From the NCBI GenBank assembly GCA_965216725.1, contig CBDCGI010000007.1, positions 310,001 through 374,000 of the forward strand: DNA of 64,000 bases, written 5' to 3'. The notes beneath the pieces are model-generated. The model was given only the letters and a program-made list of their open reading frames with translations, ran no database searches and had not been told where the DNA came from. The DNA is from JACZUI01 sp965216725. GTDB lineage: Bacteria; Actinomycetota; Acidimicrobiia; Spongiisociales; ZC4RG35. The position numbers and the translations under genes are program-made. Shown here piece after piece: positions 17,123 through 25,523 of this stretch (position 1 is its first letter; each line of letters opens with the position of its first letter).

Positions 17123-17316
17123 CAGAACATGTCTGTGACCCAGTCGATCACGTTGCCGAAGAGCCCTTCGAGCAGGCCACCACCGTCGCCCGATTGGAGC
17201 CAGTTCAGCCCGACCAGAGCGAGTGCGGTGGCTGCCAGGATGACCAGGAAGTACTCCACGGTGCCCTGTCCCCTTTCGTCCTCGGCCAAATGCGATTTCT
17301 TGTTTGAGAAACTCAT
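17122..17316 (-). CDS. DUF4244 Flp-type pilin-like protein
   Basis: 64 residues. DERGQGTVEYFLVILAATAL resembles the Flp prepilin motif with G/TVEY before a hydrophobic helix, so this is the likely major pilin subunit. A strong AAGGAGAG ribosome site lies just before ATG 17316, which suggests higher translation than its neighbours. It matches the place of Rv3656c between tadC and tadE. No prepilin peptidase gene is seen in this window. Confidence 0.88.
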   Translation of the reverse strand: MSFSNKKSHLAEDERGQGTVEYFLVILAATALALVGLNWLQSGDGGGLLEGLFGNVIDWVTDMF

Positions 17317-17367
17317 GGTCTCTCCTTCCAGCCCGGTTGCCGACCGGTTGCGGGGAGAAGTGCGAAG

Positions 17368-17904
17368 TCATGTGAACTGGCCTCCGAGGTTCTCGACCAC
17401 CCCGATCAGCCCCGGCGCATAGAACATCAGCATCAGCCCGGGCAGGATCAGCAGGGATAGGGGGATCATCAACCGAACCGCCAACGTTCGAGCCCTGGTC
17501 AGCCTCCTTGCGCGTTCCGCCGCGATGTCGGCCTGGAGCAATGTCTCAACAGTCGCAGATATCGGAGCACCCGAACGCGAGGCGCGCTCCAACTGGACGA
17601 ATAGCTGACGGATATGAGGAGGACCCTGCTCGGCTGCAGCCAGGAAGCCGCTGACCGTGGCCACCCTCGACGCCCGCATCAGGTCGCTGTCGAATGGAAA
17701 ACGGGCCGCCGTCCGATGTACGGAGCCAAGCACCGAGTTGCCAGAGCGAAGCTCGACGAGCAGAACGAGGAGAAAAGCACGTGGTGAAGCCAGATCGTGG
17801 GTCCGTCTCCGAATGCGACCCAAGTGAGGCAGACCAGCCAGCACAAGGGCAAGCAATGGCCCTCCTGTCACCAGACCGACCGTGGCAAGGAGGAGCGAAG
17901 TCAC
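17368..17904 (-). CDS. tadC: Type II secretion system F domain protein, TadC
   Basis: 178 residues, an inner-membrane platform protein. Hydrophobic segments lie at the N-terminus (SLLLATVGLVTGGPLLALVL) and the C-terminus (MIPLSLLILPGLMLMFY), around a T2SSF-like helical domain with SGAPISATVETLLQAD. GTG 17904 overlaps the tadB stop (GTGA) and has a GGAGGG site upstream. The upstream open frame to 18033 is within tadB and was not used. Confidence 0.87.
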   Translation of the reverse strand: MTSLLLATVGLVTGGPLLALVLAGLPHLGRIRRRTHDLASPRAFLLVLLVELRSGNSVLGSVHRTAARFPFDSDLMRASRVATVSGFLAAAEQGPPHIRQLFVQLERASRSGAPISATVETLLQADIAAERARRLTRARTLAVRLMIPLSLLILPGLMLMFYAPGLIGVVENLGGQFT

Positions 17905-18545
17905 CGTGCCCTCCGCACCATCGCCAGCCCGAAAACCATGCCGGCCGCGCAGAGACCGAGGCCCGCCAAGACCACCAGCCGCTGCGCCGGTGATGACAGA
18001 TAGTCGCCCAACTGTCCATGGCTGGTCACCCACCAGAGCCCAAAGGCGGGTGCCGCAAGCAGAATCATCAGTGTGGCCCGAGCGGGACCCAGCGCGGTGG
18101 TGACTTCTCGCGCCACTTCATCCTGGGCGAGCGCCAGGCCGGAAACCTCCTCGAAGAGATCGGCCGCCGGTGCTCCCGACCAGGCGCTCCTCTCCAAGCA
18201 AGCACCCAGCTCTGGCCCGATCGCGGGAAACTGCGTCGCGGCCGCGGCGGCCACCGAGGCAAAACTCGCACCCGACTCCGCAGCCTCCGCTATCGCCGAT
18301 GCTCCCACGACGCGCGCGGCCTCTGATACCGCCTGCCTCGGACTGGATCCGGCACGCAGCTCCGAAGCCACCGACCGACAGAAATGGACCGCGCCGAGCG
18401 CGGGAGCACGCCGTCGACGCCACCACAGGAGAGCGACAAGTAGCAGAACGACGAAGGGCACGTAGGTGGCGGCGGCGAGAAGCGTCAGCCGGCGCACGTC
18501 GGCCCCTGCCCAGAGACCGATGGCCAGAAGACCGACGTCAAACAT
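17901..18545 (-). CDS. tadB: Type II secretion system F domain protein, TadB
   Basis: 214 residues. Membrane segments are near residues 20-40 and in the C-terminal third (LMILLAAPAFGLWWVTS and RLVVLAGLGLCAAGMVFGL), with a central T2SSF-like domain containing ELRAGSSPRQAVSEAA. ATG 18545 overlaps the end of tadA by 8 bp. Together with TadC it should form the membrane platform that the TadA ATPase drives. Confidence 0.87.
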   Translation of the reverse strand: MFDVGLLAIGLWAGADVRRLTLLAAATYVPFVVLLLVALLWWRRRRAPALGAVHFCRSVASELRAGSSPRQAVSEAARVVGASAIAEAAESGASFASVAAAAATQFPAIGPELGACLERSAWSGAPAADLFEEVSGLALAQDEVAREVTTALGPARATLMILLAAPAFGLWWVTSHGQLGDYLSSPAQRLVVLAGLGLCAAGMVFGLAMVRRAR

Positions 18546-19569
18546 CGTTGACCACGATTTCTGATATCCGACGAGTTCGGCCAACTCGCTCCAACTGGAC
18601 GACCACCGCAATCGAAGACTTGATCTGCCGACGAATCGCCTCTGCGCTCACGTTCCCACGTGCCAGGGCAAGAGTCTCCAGGCGCCACAGTGCCTCGTCG
18701 GGCGAGTTGGCATGGATGGTTGAGATCGAGCCTCGGTGCCCGGTATTGAGGGCCCAGACCAACTCCAAGGCCTCGGGACCACGGACCTCTCCCAGAATGA
18801 TGCGATCTGGGCGCAGGCGGAGGGCCGACCGCAACAATTGCCCCATCGTGATCTCGCCCGCACCTTCGGCGTTGGAGGGCCGGGCCTCCATTCGCACCAC
18901 GTGGCCACTGATTCTCAACTCGGCCGAGTCTTCGATCGTGACGATTCGTTCGTGATCGGGGATATGCCTGGCTAGAAGGTTGAGCAGGGTGGTCTTGCCT
19001 GTTCCGGTGCCCCCAGAGATGAGGACCGTCTTTCTTCCCTCGACCTGCGTTGTCAGGAGTTGAACCTGTTCGGGGGAGGCCGACCCGATCGCCACTAGCG
19101 ACTCGAGATCGTCCACTGCCTGGGTAAATCTTCGGATGGCCACGATCGGATGGTCGGCGGCGGCGGGGGGAATCACGGCATGGAGGCGGCTGCCGTCTTT
19201 CAACCTGGCGTCTACGAACGGGAACGACCTATCGATCCGGAGCCCGAGTGGAGCGATAACCCGCTCCACTGCCCTCACCACGGATTCGTCATCTGGGAAG
19301 GAGACTTCGGACAGCTCCAGCTCGCCTCCTTTCTCGACCCAAACCTGCCTCGCTCCGTTGATGAGCACATCGGATACGTCCTGGTCTCGAAGAAGCTCCT
19401 CGACAGGCCCCAAGCCGAAGACACGGTCGACGATTGCTCCTTCGTCATGGCCAGCCCGATGCGGTGAGGCTGTTTCCAGGAGACGGCGCGCCTCGGCACG
19501 CACATCCAACTGTCTCATCGGAACGTCTCCAGCAGCGATCTGGCCGGCCAGTCGATCGATCAGGCCCAT
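18538..19569 (-). CDS. tadA: TadA/CpaF family secretion ATPase
   Basis: 343 residues. Walker A GGTGTGKTT at 186-194, Walker B region IILGEVRGPEALEL, and the His box GSISTIHANSP. The N-terminal domain includes VSDVLINGARQVWVEK typical of CpaF. ATG 19569 is preferred to an in-frame ATG 36 bp upstream because a GGAG site lies 6 bp before it. It powers assembly of the Flp-type pilus predicted for this cluster. The start overlaps the CpaE-like gene by 10 bp. Confidence 0.94.
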   Translation of the reverse strand: MGLIDRLAGQIAAGDVPMRQLDVRAEARRLLETASPHRAGHDEGAIVDRVFGLGPVEELLRDQDVSDVLINGARQVWVEKGGELELSEVSFPDDESVVRAVERVIAPLGLRIDRSFPFVDARLKDGSRLHAVIPPAAADHPIVAIRRFTQAVDDLESLVAIGSASPEQVQLLTTQVEGRKTVLISGGTGTGKTTLLNLLARHIPDHERIVTIEDSAELRISGHVVRMEARPSNAEGAGEITMGQLLRSALRLRPDRIILGEVRGPEALELVWALNTGHRGSISTIHANSPDEALWRLETLALARGNVSAEAIRRQIKSSIAVVVQLERVGRTRRISEIVVNDV

Positions 19570-20105
19570 GGCATGCTCCAAACCGGAGCCCACGATCGGA
19601 CCCACCTATCCCGGTGAATCGAACGGCCCGCGAGCAGGGCCCGTGTAGTCCGGGCGCCCAGGATGGGCATCAGTGGCCCATCACCCGGCGCCCGCATCTG
19701 TCTGCTGACCGGTTGCCAGACTGCAACCCCGAGTGCAGAGGGAGCCAGGATCCCCGGAATCAAGGCACGAACTGGAACCACCGGACCTTGCCATTGCCCG
19801 GGTCGCACCCGAACCACCACCGCGGGCCAATGCCGCGCAAGCAGCTCGATGAGCGCCTGACGTTGCACGGCATCGGCACCTCGGCCCGAGATCAAGGCCA
19901 CTCCGGCCCGGCCCGGGCTGAGATCGAGCAAGGACGGCCCATCTGTGGCGAGATCGCCCAACGAACGGTCGGTTGCGACACCGCCTTCGACGTCGACGAC
20001 TACCGCGGTGCCGGCGACGAGTGCCAGACCCAGGCTCGACACGAGCGATAGCACTGGGTCCGGCGCCTCGACGCCGAGCAGACCGCCCCTGATCTCCCCC
20101 ACCAT
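19560..20105 (-). CDS. CpaE/Rv3660c-position protein lacking a P-loop
   Basis: 181 residues, first gene of the Tad operon. In mycobacteria this place holds a CpaE-like (MinD-type) protein. Here the segment AGTAVVVDVEGGVATDRSLG resembles the aspartate strand of that fold, but no GKGGVGKT Walker motif is visible and the protein is short. It may be a reduced non-ATPase remnant of the localisation factor. The start ATG 20105 has no clear ribosome site; GTG two codons in is an alternative. Confidence 0.6.
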   Translation of the reverse strand: MVGEIRGGLLGVEAPDPVLSLVSSLGLALVAGTAVVVDVEGGVATDRSLGDLATDGPSLLDLSPGRAGVALISGRGADAVQRQALIELLARHWPAVVVRVRPGQWQGPVVPVRALIPGILAPSALGVAVWQPVSRQMRAPGDGPLMPILGARTTRALLAGRSIHRDRWVRSWAPVWSMPWA

Positions 20106-20188
20106 GTATCGAACGTATGCCAGGACGTGAGACGATTCAATACCCTTGGCCGGACCAGGCCCCGCAATCCATTACCTTGACGGGGACC

Positions 20189-20962
20189 ATGCCCAGTGCG
20201 GCCTTCTTCGACCTCGACAAGACGATCATTGCCAAATCGTCGACCCTCGCCTTCACCCGTCCCCTCTATCGCGCCGGCTATCTCAAGGGAGCAACCATGG
20301 CCAAGGCCGGGCTCGCCCAGGCTTACTACCAGGCATTCGGCGCCGATCACGATCAACTGGAACGGATCAGGGACGAGCTGGCAGCATTGACAAAAGGCTG
20401 GCACCGCGAGGAGGTGCAGGCACTGATCGAGGATTCGGCGGACGACGTGCTGTCGCCGCTTGCGTACGCCGAGGCCTTGGCGATCATCGCCGAGCATCGC
20501 GGGGCGGGGAGACGGGTCGTGGTCATCTCTTCGAGCCCTGAGGAGATCGTGCGCCCGATCTGTGCCCACCTGTCGATCAATGAAGTGATCGCCACCAGGG
20601 CCGAAGTAGATGAGGAGGGCCGGTACACCGGCGAAATCGAGTTGTTCGCCTATGGGCCGGCCAAAGCTCAGGCAATGATCGAAATGGCGCAAGCCAACAA
20701 CCTCGACCTCGATGAGAGTTACGCATACTCCGACAGCATGACCGACCTGCCGATGCTCGAAGCCGTCGGGCATCCGGTTGCAGTCAACCCCGACAAGGAT
20801 CTTCTCGCGGTAGCCACCGAGCGCGACTGGGAGATCAGGTGGTTTGAATCGGCGGTCACCCTCAGGGACCGCGTCGACACCGCACGAGTTCCCGCGACCG
20901 CGGTGCTCGGTGGCCTGGCCGCAGCCCTGGCCTACCGGATGATCAAGAGGCGGAAATCCTGA
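20189..20962 (+). CDS. HAD-IB family phosphatase (SerB-like, Rv3661 type)
   Basis: 257 residues. DxDxT motif DLDKT at 8-12, motif II VVVISSSPEEIV, and motif III SDSMTDLPMLEAVG. The C-terminus ends with a hydrophobic stretch and RMIKRRKS, so it may associate with the membrane. It is divergent from the Tad operon, as Rv3661 is in Mycobacterium. ATG 20189 has a GGGGA site just upstream; the frame extends to 20117 without support. The substrate is a phosphomonoester of unknown identity. Confidence 0.88.
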   Translation: MPSAAFFDLDKTIIAKSSTLAFTRPLYRAGYLKGATMAKAGLAQAYYQAFGADHDQLERIRDELAALTKGWHREEVQALIEDSADDVLSPLAYAEALAIIAEHRGAGRRVVVISSSPEEIVRPICAHLSINEVIATRAEVDEEGRYTGEIELFAYGPAKAQAMIEMAQANNLDLDESYAYSDSMTDLPMLEAVGHPVAVNPDKDLLAVATERDWEIRWFESAVTLRDRVDTARVPATAVLGGLAAALAYRMIKRRKS

Positions 20963-21308
20963 TCCTGGTCCAGTTGAACCCAGCTTCGGAAACAGACTTC
21001 AAAAGCTCGTCCGCGCTGAATTCGTCTCCGGGCAGTTTGGCTACGACCTCCTTGGTGAGTCTGAAGCCGCATACGGCCCACATCTGATTTCGATCGAGGG
21101 AAGCGTCGAGCGCCCCTTCTCGGAAGGCTCTGACCGCGTCTGTCACCTCGTCGACAAACACCGTGGCCGGCGCCTCGACCGCCGTGTCCCAACGTTTGGG
21201 AACACCCTGGTGGTCGAACTCGACTACCTCGGAATCGGAGGACTTGCTGATCTCAGACAGCCGGATCACCAGCGAAAGGTACCCTCCCGTCGTGTCAAGA
21301 CGCGCCAT
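20943..21308 (-). CDS. Conserved hypothetical protein
   Basis: 121 residues without signal peptide or membrane segment. The sequence reads as a compact soluble domain (LVIRLSEISKSS, VVEFDHQGVPKRWDT, GDEFSADELLKSVSEAG). I recognise no family. Its stop lies 20 bp inside the end of the convergent HAD gene, and its ATG at 21308 overlaps the divergent ispD start region. A longer frame to 21503 is antisense to ispD and rejected. Confidence 0.55.
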   Translation of the reverse strand: MARLDTTGGYLSLVIRLSEISKSSDSEVVEFDHQGVPKRWDTAVEAPATVFVDEVTDAVRAFREGALDASLDRNQMWAVCGFRLTKEVVAKLPGDEFSADELLKSVSEAGFNWTRIRISAS

Positions 21309-21945
21309 GATCATCGTGGCCGGTGGGTCCAGCAACCGGTTCGGAGCGGACAAGCTGACGGTTGAGATCTCGGGGAGACCTCTGCTCGAGTTGACCGTTT
21401 CTCGGGTACGGGAAGCGGTCCATGAGGTGATAGTGGTGTGCCGGCCGGAGGTCGCCGCGACACTCAACTTGGCAGATGTGGTGGTTGTTCCCGGAGGCAC
21501 CACCCGGACCGGCTCCGAGATTGCGGGAATTCAGGCCCTGTCCGCAGAGGCGGAGCTGGTGGGTATTCATGACGGCGCTCGTCCCTTGGTGACCCGACCA
21601 CTCATCGACGCGCTCTATTCGGCGTCCGCCGAACACGGAGGTGCCGTGCCCGTTGTGAGTCCAAGTCACCCCCTGGTCGATCGGGCGACGTTGGAGCCCG
21701 TTTCGGGGGCAGCAATGGTTCAGACTCCTCAAGTGTTCCGGGTGGATGTGCTCAGGTCGGCCTACGCCAAAGCCGCCCAGGAAGGATTCACCGGTCACGA
21801 CACTGCACACGTCGTCGCCATGTACGAAGAAGTGGCGATCTCAGCCGTGCCTGGTGACCCCGACAACGTAAAGGTGACCTATCCCGGCGATATCGAGGTC
21901 GTGAAGGCAAAGCTCAGAGGCTTATCTGGTAGCGAACCAGAGTGA
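21292..21945 (+). CDS. ispD: 2-C-methyl-D-erythritol 4-phosphate cytidylyltransferase
   Basis: Third enzyme of the MEP isoprenoid pathway; joins MEP to CTP. The N-terminal nucleotide loop IIVAGGSSNRFGADKL, the VHEVIVVC strand, GGTTRTGS and the GIHDGARPLVT segment are diagnostic. GTG 21292 gives a few residues before the first strand, as in homologues; ATG 21307 is the alternative and would make the start codons of ispD and the opposite gene share CATG. The 3' end overlaps the convergent GNAT gene by 32 bp. ispF is not seen next to it. Confidence 0.9.
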   Translation: MSRRAMIIVAGGSSNRFGADKLTVEISGRPLLELTVSRVREAVHEVIVVCRPEVAATLNLADVVVVPGGTTRTGSEIAGIQALSAEAELVGIHDGARPLVTRPLIDALYSASAEHGGAVPVVSPSHPLVDRATLEPVSGAAMVQTPQVFRVDVLRSAYAKAAQEGFTGHDTAHVVAMYEEVAISAVPGDPDNVKVTYPGDIEVVKAKLRGLSGSEPE

Positions 21946-22396
21946 CTTGGACGCCACCGATGTCCTCGAGCCGTATCGGGACACCTAACGACCAGCCTTG
22001 CCTCTCGTAGAAGTCTCGAGCCTGACGATTGCGGTCGATCACCCACAACAACGCGCGGGAATGCCCGCTGAAGGCCAGTTTCTCCTGGGCCCTCCTCATG
22101 AGCGCCGAGCCTTGACCGCGGCGTTGCACCACCGGATCGACGTATATGGCCCTGATCTCCCCCCAACCCTCGTCGTCTGCCTGGCCGTAAGAGCAATATC
22201 CACCGATCGTGCCCTCGCTCTCGGCGACCAGAAGACCGTCGAGATGGCGATCCCAGTACTGCTGGGGATACTGGAGACCGGTCAAGAACTCCGACGGGAA
22301 GATGTCTCGGTAGGTCGCCTGCCAAGCAGCGATCTTGACCTCGCTCAGCCGGGGAGCATCACTCGGAGCGGCCGGTCGAATCCTGATCGGTGCCAT
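21914..22396 (-). CDS. GNAT family N-acetyltransferase
   Basis: 160 residues. Motif A is AIYVDPVVQRRGQGSALMRR, followed by ALLWVIDRNRQARDFYERQG, the usual C-terminal GNAT pattern. It resembles the RimI/phosphinothricin-acetyltransferase-like subgroup. ATG 22396 lies within the end of the upstream gene on the same strand (38-bp overlap). It runs 32 bp into the convergent ispD at its 3' end. The substrate is unknown. Confidence 0.83.
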   Translation of the reverse strand: MAPIRIRPAAPSDAPRLSEVKIAAWQATYRDIFPSEFLTGLQYPQQYWDRHLDGLLVAESEGTIGGYCSYGQADDEGWGEIRAIYVDPVVQRRGQGSALMRRAQEKLAFSGHSRALLWVIDRNRQARDFYERQGWSLGVPIRLEDIGGVQVTLVRYQISL

Positions 22397-22916
22397 CGTC
22401 GGTGCCAGCCTGGGCGTTTGCATCTCCGGATTCGTCATCGGTCCCGCCCAACACCCAGAAGGCGAGCACCGCAAGGCTGCCTGCGGCCAGGGCCAGGGCG
22501 AGCCATCCCCACCGTCTCGTCTCGCTGCTGAACTCGGTGCCCCCATCGTCATCGGACCCGTTGGCTGAGTCGGATCCATCTCCGGCCGAGAAGTCGGCGC
22601 CCATATCCGAGAGGGAAACCGGGTCTGACCGCGCCGGCTCCGGACCAAGGATCTCGAAGACGACCCGGTAGTCGACCCGTCGCACCTCGGTTTGGATGCC
22701 GAAGACTCCCCCGCCCCTGTCGAGCAGGGGAAGGCGGAGGCTCTCATCACCGGGGTTGGAAAGCAAAGCCACTACTGCGTCGGCCGACACTTCTACTTCG
22801 ACCGAGATCGACACCAACATCGAGTCTCCTTCGACCGAGATGATCTCTGTCGATGCGTCACCGAACCCCCCGCCGAGACTCACCGACAACAGCGCGGCGA
22901 GTGCGACCTGTCTCAT
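22359..22916 (-). CDS. Secreted, C-terminally membrane-anchored protein of unknown function
   Basis: 185 residues. The N-terminus MRQVALAALLSVSLGGGFG is a likely signal peptide. The central part is beta-rich (VSISVEVEVSADAVVALLSN), then a Gly/Ser/Asp linker, then a membrane segment WLALALAAGSLAVLAFWVLG and an acidic tail. This gives an extracytoplasmic domain tethered by a C-terminal helix. No family is recognised. It is followed by a GNAT gene that overlaps it by 38 bp. Confidence 0.65.
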   Translation of the reverse strand: MRQVALAALLSVSLGGGFGDASTEIISVEGDSMLVSISVEVEVSADAVVALLSNPGDESLRLPLLDRGGGVFGIQTEVRRVDYRVVFEILGPEPARSDPVSLSDMGADFSAGDGSDSANGSDDDGGTEFSSETRRWGWLALALAAGSLAVLAFWVLGGTDDESGDANAQAGTDDGTDQDSTGRSE

Positions 22917-22943
22917 GAAATGATCGTAAGCCCGGGCCGTGCC

Positions 22944-23732
22944 TTAGGGACCGGTCCATTGGTTGCGGCTGACCAGGACGGCCTTCAGGACGTCGGGCCG
23001 GTCGGTGACGATCCCATCGACCCCCAAATCCAGGAGCACATTCATCTCAATCGGGTCGTTCACGGTCCACACATGGACTGCCAATCCACGCTGATGGGCG
23101 AGATCGACCAATCTCTGGGTGACCACAGGGATTCCGCGCATCTGCACGGGCACCTGAAGCGCGCTGGCCGGCCCCGGGACTCCGCGACCCACCCTGGAGG
23201 CCAGGACCCAACTGGTGGTGGCCGCCGGGCCCGTGGACGTGGGGATGCCTCCGCCCGTCACCTGATTGAAATCGGCGAGTCGCCGATCTGAGAATGACCC
23301 GACCATCACCCTGTCCTCCATGCCCAAATCGGCGATCAGGCGGGCCAGGGGGTCTGCCACGTGGTCGTCTTTGAGGTCCAGAATCAGCCTCACGTCGGGA
23401 TACGCGGTCGCCAGCTCCTGCAAAGAGGGGACCCGCACCCCTGTTCCCCTGTGCTCGTAGCCTCGACGCTGGTGCCGATAGCCGGCATCCAGTTGCTGCA
23501 ACTCCCCAAAAGTGAAACTCGACACCGGACCAGTGCCGTCAGTCGTTCGATCGACGTCGCGGTCGTGGATGCAGACGACAACCCCATCTTTTGTGACATG
23601 GACATCGGTTTCCACATGAGCGAGCCCCAGGTCGACAGCGCCCTGGAACGCCACCATCGTGTTCTCCGGCCAAAGCAGCCGGGACCCGCGATGGGCGATA
23701 GCCGCGGGGCTCTGCCAATGGTCGATGCTCAT
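22944..23732 (-). CDS. Glycerophosphodiester phosphodiesterase
   Basis: 262 residues of the GDPD/UgpQ TIM-barrel family. Catalytic and metal residues are seen in AIAHRGSRLLWPENT, HVETDVHVTKDG and CIHDRDVDRTTDGTG, with the late strand DLGVDGIVTDRPDVL. There is no signal peptide, so it is probably cytoplasmic and recycles glycerol phosphate from lipid head groups. It lies downstream of the HU gene but is separated from it by a clear terminator. Confidence 0.92.
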   Translation of the reverse strand: MSIDHWQSPAAIAHRGSRLLWPENTMVAFQGAVDLGLAHVETDVHVTKDGVVVCIHDRDVDRTTDGTGPVSSFTFGELQQLDAGYRHQRRGYEHRGTGVRVPSLQELATAYPDVRLILDLKDDHVADPLARLIADLGMEDRVMVGSFSDRRLADFNQVTGGGIPTSTGPAATTSWVLASRVGRGVPGPASALQVPVQMRGIPVVTQRLVDLAHQRGLAVHVWTVNDPIEMNVLLDLGVDGIVTDRPDVLKAVLVSRNQWTGP

Positions 23733-23743
23733 CGGACAAGAAA

Positions 23744-23770
23744 ACGGGCCCCGCTTCGAGCGAGGCCCGT
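23744..23770 (-). terminator. Rho-independent terminator of the HU gene
   Basis: Stem ACGGGCC/GGCCCGT with an inner CGCT/AGCG extension. Read leftward the hairpin is followed by TTTTCTTGT. It starts 22 bp after the HU stop codon. Confidence 0.85.
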
Positions 23771-23792
23771 AGTCAATCGACTTCCTGCTCGG

Positions 23793-24086
23793 CTACTGCG
23801 CGACTCGATCTTTGAGACCCTTGGCTGCCGAGAAGTGAGCATATTTCTTGGGAGCGATCCAGATCGATTCGCCCGTGGCCGGGTTGCGGCCCTGGCGACC
23901 GGCGCGGCTCTTCGTGCTGAAGTTGCCGAACCCGGTGATGTTGACCTTGCGCCCGGCATCCAACTCGACGGCGATGATTCCTTCACCGTCTTTTGTAGAG
24001 AAGATGTGGTCAATGATCTCGGCCGCCTTGGCCTTCGAGATGTCCGCCTTTCCGGCGAGCTTGTCAGCCATCTCCGATTTGTTCAC
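23793..24086 (-). CDS. hup: DNA-binding protein HU
   Basis: 97 residues, the single-domain bacterial HU fold. Family features are VNKSEMADKLAGKA, the GFGNFSTKSRAGRQGRNPAT arm and GESIWIAPKKYAHFSAAKGL. The lysine-rich tail of mycobacterial HupB is absent. GTG 24086 is preceded by the near-perfect site AAGGAGG, consistent with high expression, and a strong terminator follows. The longer frame to 24209 has no such site. Confidence 0.95.
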   Translation of the reverse strand: MNKSEMADKLAGKADISKAKAAEIIDHIFSTKDGEGIIAVELDAGRKVNITGFGNFSTKSRAGRQGRNPATGESIWIAPKKYAHFSAAKGLKDRVAQ

Positions 24087-24198
24087 GGCCCCTCCTTGTG
24101 GGTCGACGTATGGGGACGCCGCTATGCGACGAATTGGTAGCAACCATAGGCCAAATCCGCCCGAGAACGCTGGCATTCCCGCCACTACCCTCCCGGCT

Positions 24199-24960
24199 GT
24201 GAGCAGCACCTACACCCTCGACGGCGACATCGCAATCATCACTCTCGACCGGCCCGATCAGTTCAACGCGATCGACCATGATCTCTCAGTGGGAGTCATC
24301 GGTGGCCTGGAACGGGCGGGACAGGAGGCACGGGCTGCGGTGCTCACGGGTGCCGGGAACGCGTTCTGTGCCGGGGCAGATCTCAACATGATCGGTGAGG
24401 ACACCGACCTGGGCGATTTGCTGGACAACGTCTTCCACCCGCTGCTTGGAGCCATCGTCGGCGCCGCTGTACCCGTTATCGGCGCTATCAACGGAGTAGC
24501 TGCCGGCGCCGGACTGGGGATGGCATTGGCGACCGACATCCGGGTGATGGCCGAGTCGGCCTTCCTGACATCGGCTTTCACTGCAATCGGGCTCGCCCCC
24601 GATTCGGGGACCACATGGTGGCTTCCGCATTCGGTTGGAGTGTCCCGCGCCCTGGAGCTGGCGATGACCAACCGGCGAGTACCGGCCTCCGAGTGCGCTG
24701 AGCTGGGTCTTTGTGCAAAGGTGGTTCCGAATCACGACGTCTTGGACGAAGCAGTGGCCTTGGCCAGGGCTCTCGCCGATCTGGTGCCTGACTCGCTGGT
24801 GACCACCCGGAAGCTGATAAGAGACGCGGCCGGCACCTCTTTTGAGTCGGCGCTCGCAGCAGAGCGGGAGGAGCAGAGCCGTCTCGGAAAGACTCCCCAG
24901 CACAAGGAGGGGGTGGCCGCCTTCCTCGAGAAACGGCCAGCCGACTACCGGAACACCTAG
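24199..24960 (+). CDS. Enoyl-CoA hydratase/isomerase family protein (PaaG-like)
   Basis: 253 residues of the crotonase fold. The oxyanion-hole regions AAVLTGAGNAFCAGADL and INGVAAGAGLGMALATDIR are clear. The sequence APDSGTTWWLP and a C-terminal EGVAAFLEKRPADY resemble PaaG-type isomerases, but the substrate cannot be assigned. The GTG start is at 24199. It is divergent from HU. Its TAG stop shares the 4-bp palindrome CTAG with the stop of the convergent DUF3237 gene. Confidence 0.88.
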   Translation: MSSTYTLDGDIAIITLDRPDQFNAIDHDLSVGVIGGLERAGQEARAAVLTGAGNAFCAGADLNMIGEDTDLGDLLDNVFHPLLGAIVGAAVPVIGAINGVAAGAGLGMALATDIRVMAESAFLTSAFTAIGLAPDSGTTWWLPHSVGVSRALELAMTNRRVPASECAELGLCAKVVPNHDVLDEAVALARALADLVPDSLVTTRKLIRDAAGTSFESALAAEREEQSRLGKTPQHKEGVAAFLEKRPADYRNT

Positions 24961-25367
24961 GCGGGCCGAATCAGGTAGATGTCGAGTGCGATCTTGCCCC
25001 CCTCGCCTTTGCCGAAGGCAACTGCCACCTCGTTGTTGAGCCAGGCGAGGTCTTCGTTTCCGGTCTGAAAGGTGATCAGCTCCCGTGGCTCCGCCGACTG
25101 ATCAGGGTTGGCAATCGAAACTCCGGTGGCTGTGTACGAGACACTCTCCCGCTTCTCACCGATGGTGGCGTGGATGTCGAGATCCATGTTCCCGTCTGAG
25201 CGAACAGTTACGTAGTCCACTCCCCTGACCGGTCGTTCCCCGTCCCAGTGCTCGCTGGTCGCCGTTCCTTTGAAAGGAAAATCGATACGCATACCGGCCG
25301 GTGACTTGCCGATCACGTTCATCCCGAGATCGGCTTCGATGTGACAGAACTTCTCCAACGTGGGCAA
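24957..25367 (-). CDS. DUF3237 family protein
   Basis: 136 residues, a beta-barrel-like small domain family of unknown function often found near aromatic or CoA-ester catabolism genes. Recognisable parts are GPERPVRGVDYVTVRSDG-like GERPVRGVDYVTVRSDGN and TFQTGNEDLAWLNN. The TTG start at 25367 has AAGGAG 6 bp upstream. It converges on the enoyl-CoA hydratase gene with a 4-bp overlap. Confidence 0.78.
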   Translation of the reverse strand: MPTLEKFCHIEADLGMNVIGKSPAGMRIDFPFKGTATSEHWDGERPVRGVDYVTVRSDGNMDLDIHATIGEKRESVSYTATGVSIANPDQSAEPRELITFQTGNEDLAWLNNEVAVAFGKGEGGKIALDIYLIRPA

Positions 25368-25451
25368 CTGACGCTCCTTGTCTACAGCCCTGGCAACGCT
25401 AGCCGGGGCTGACCCTGTTCAACCCGGCCATCGCGCCCTCATGCCCCCTTC

Positions 25452-25500
25452 GTCGAGCCTGCAACAGAACGCGCCATACGCGACTAACCGCAAGCTCGAC
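25452..25500. repeat. Palindromic intergenic repeat, copy 1
   Basis: An imperfect palindrome: GTCGAGC at the left end pairs with GCTCGAC at the right, TGC with GCA inside them, and CGCG-CCATA-CGCG at the tip. A second copy starts 72 bp later. The core 43 bp of the two copies match at 39 positions. It lies in the 265-bp gap between DUF3237 and the PRTase gene; I see nothing else in that gap except a weak GC-rich inverted repeat near the PRTase stop. Confidence 0.75.
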
Positions 25501-25523
25501 AAAATAAGTTCCCGCGCCCCCCT

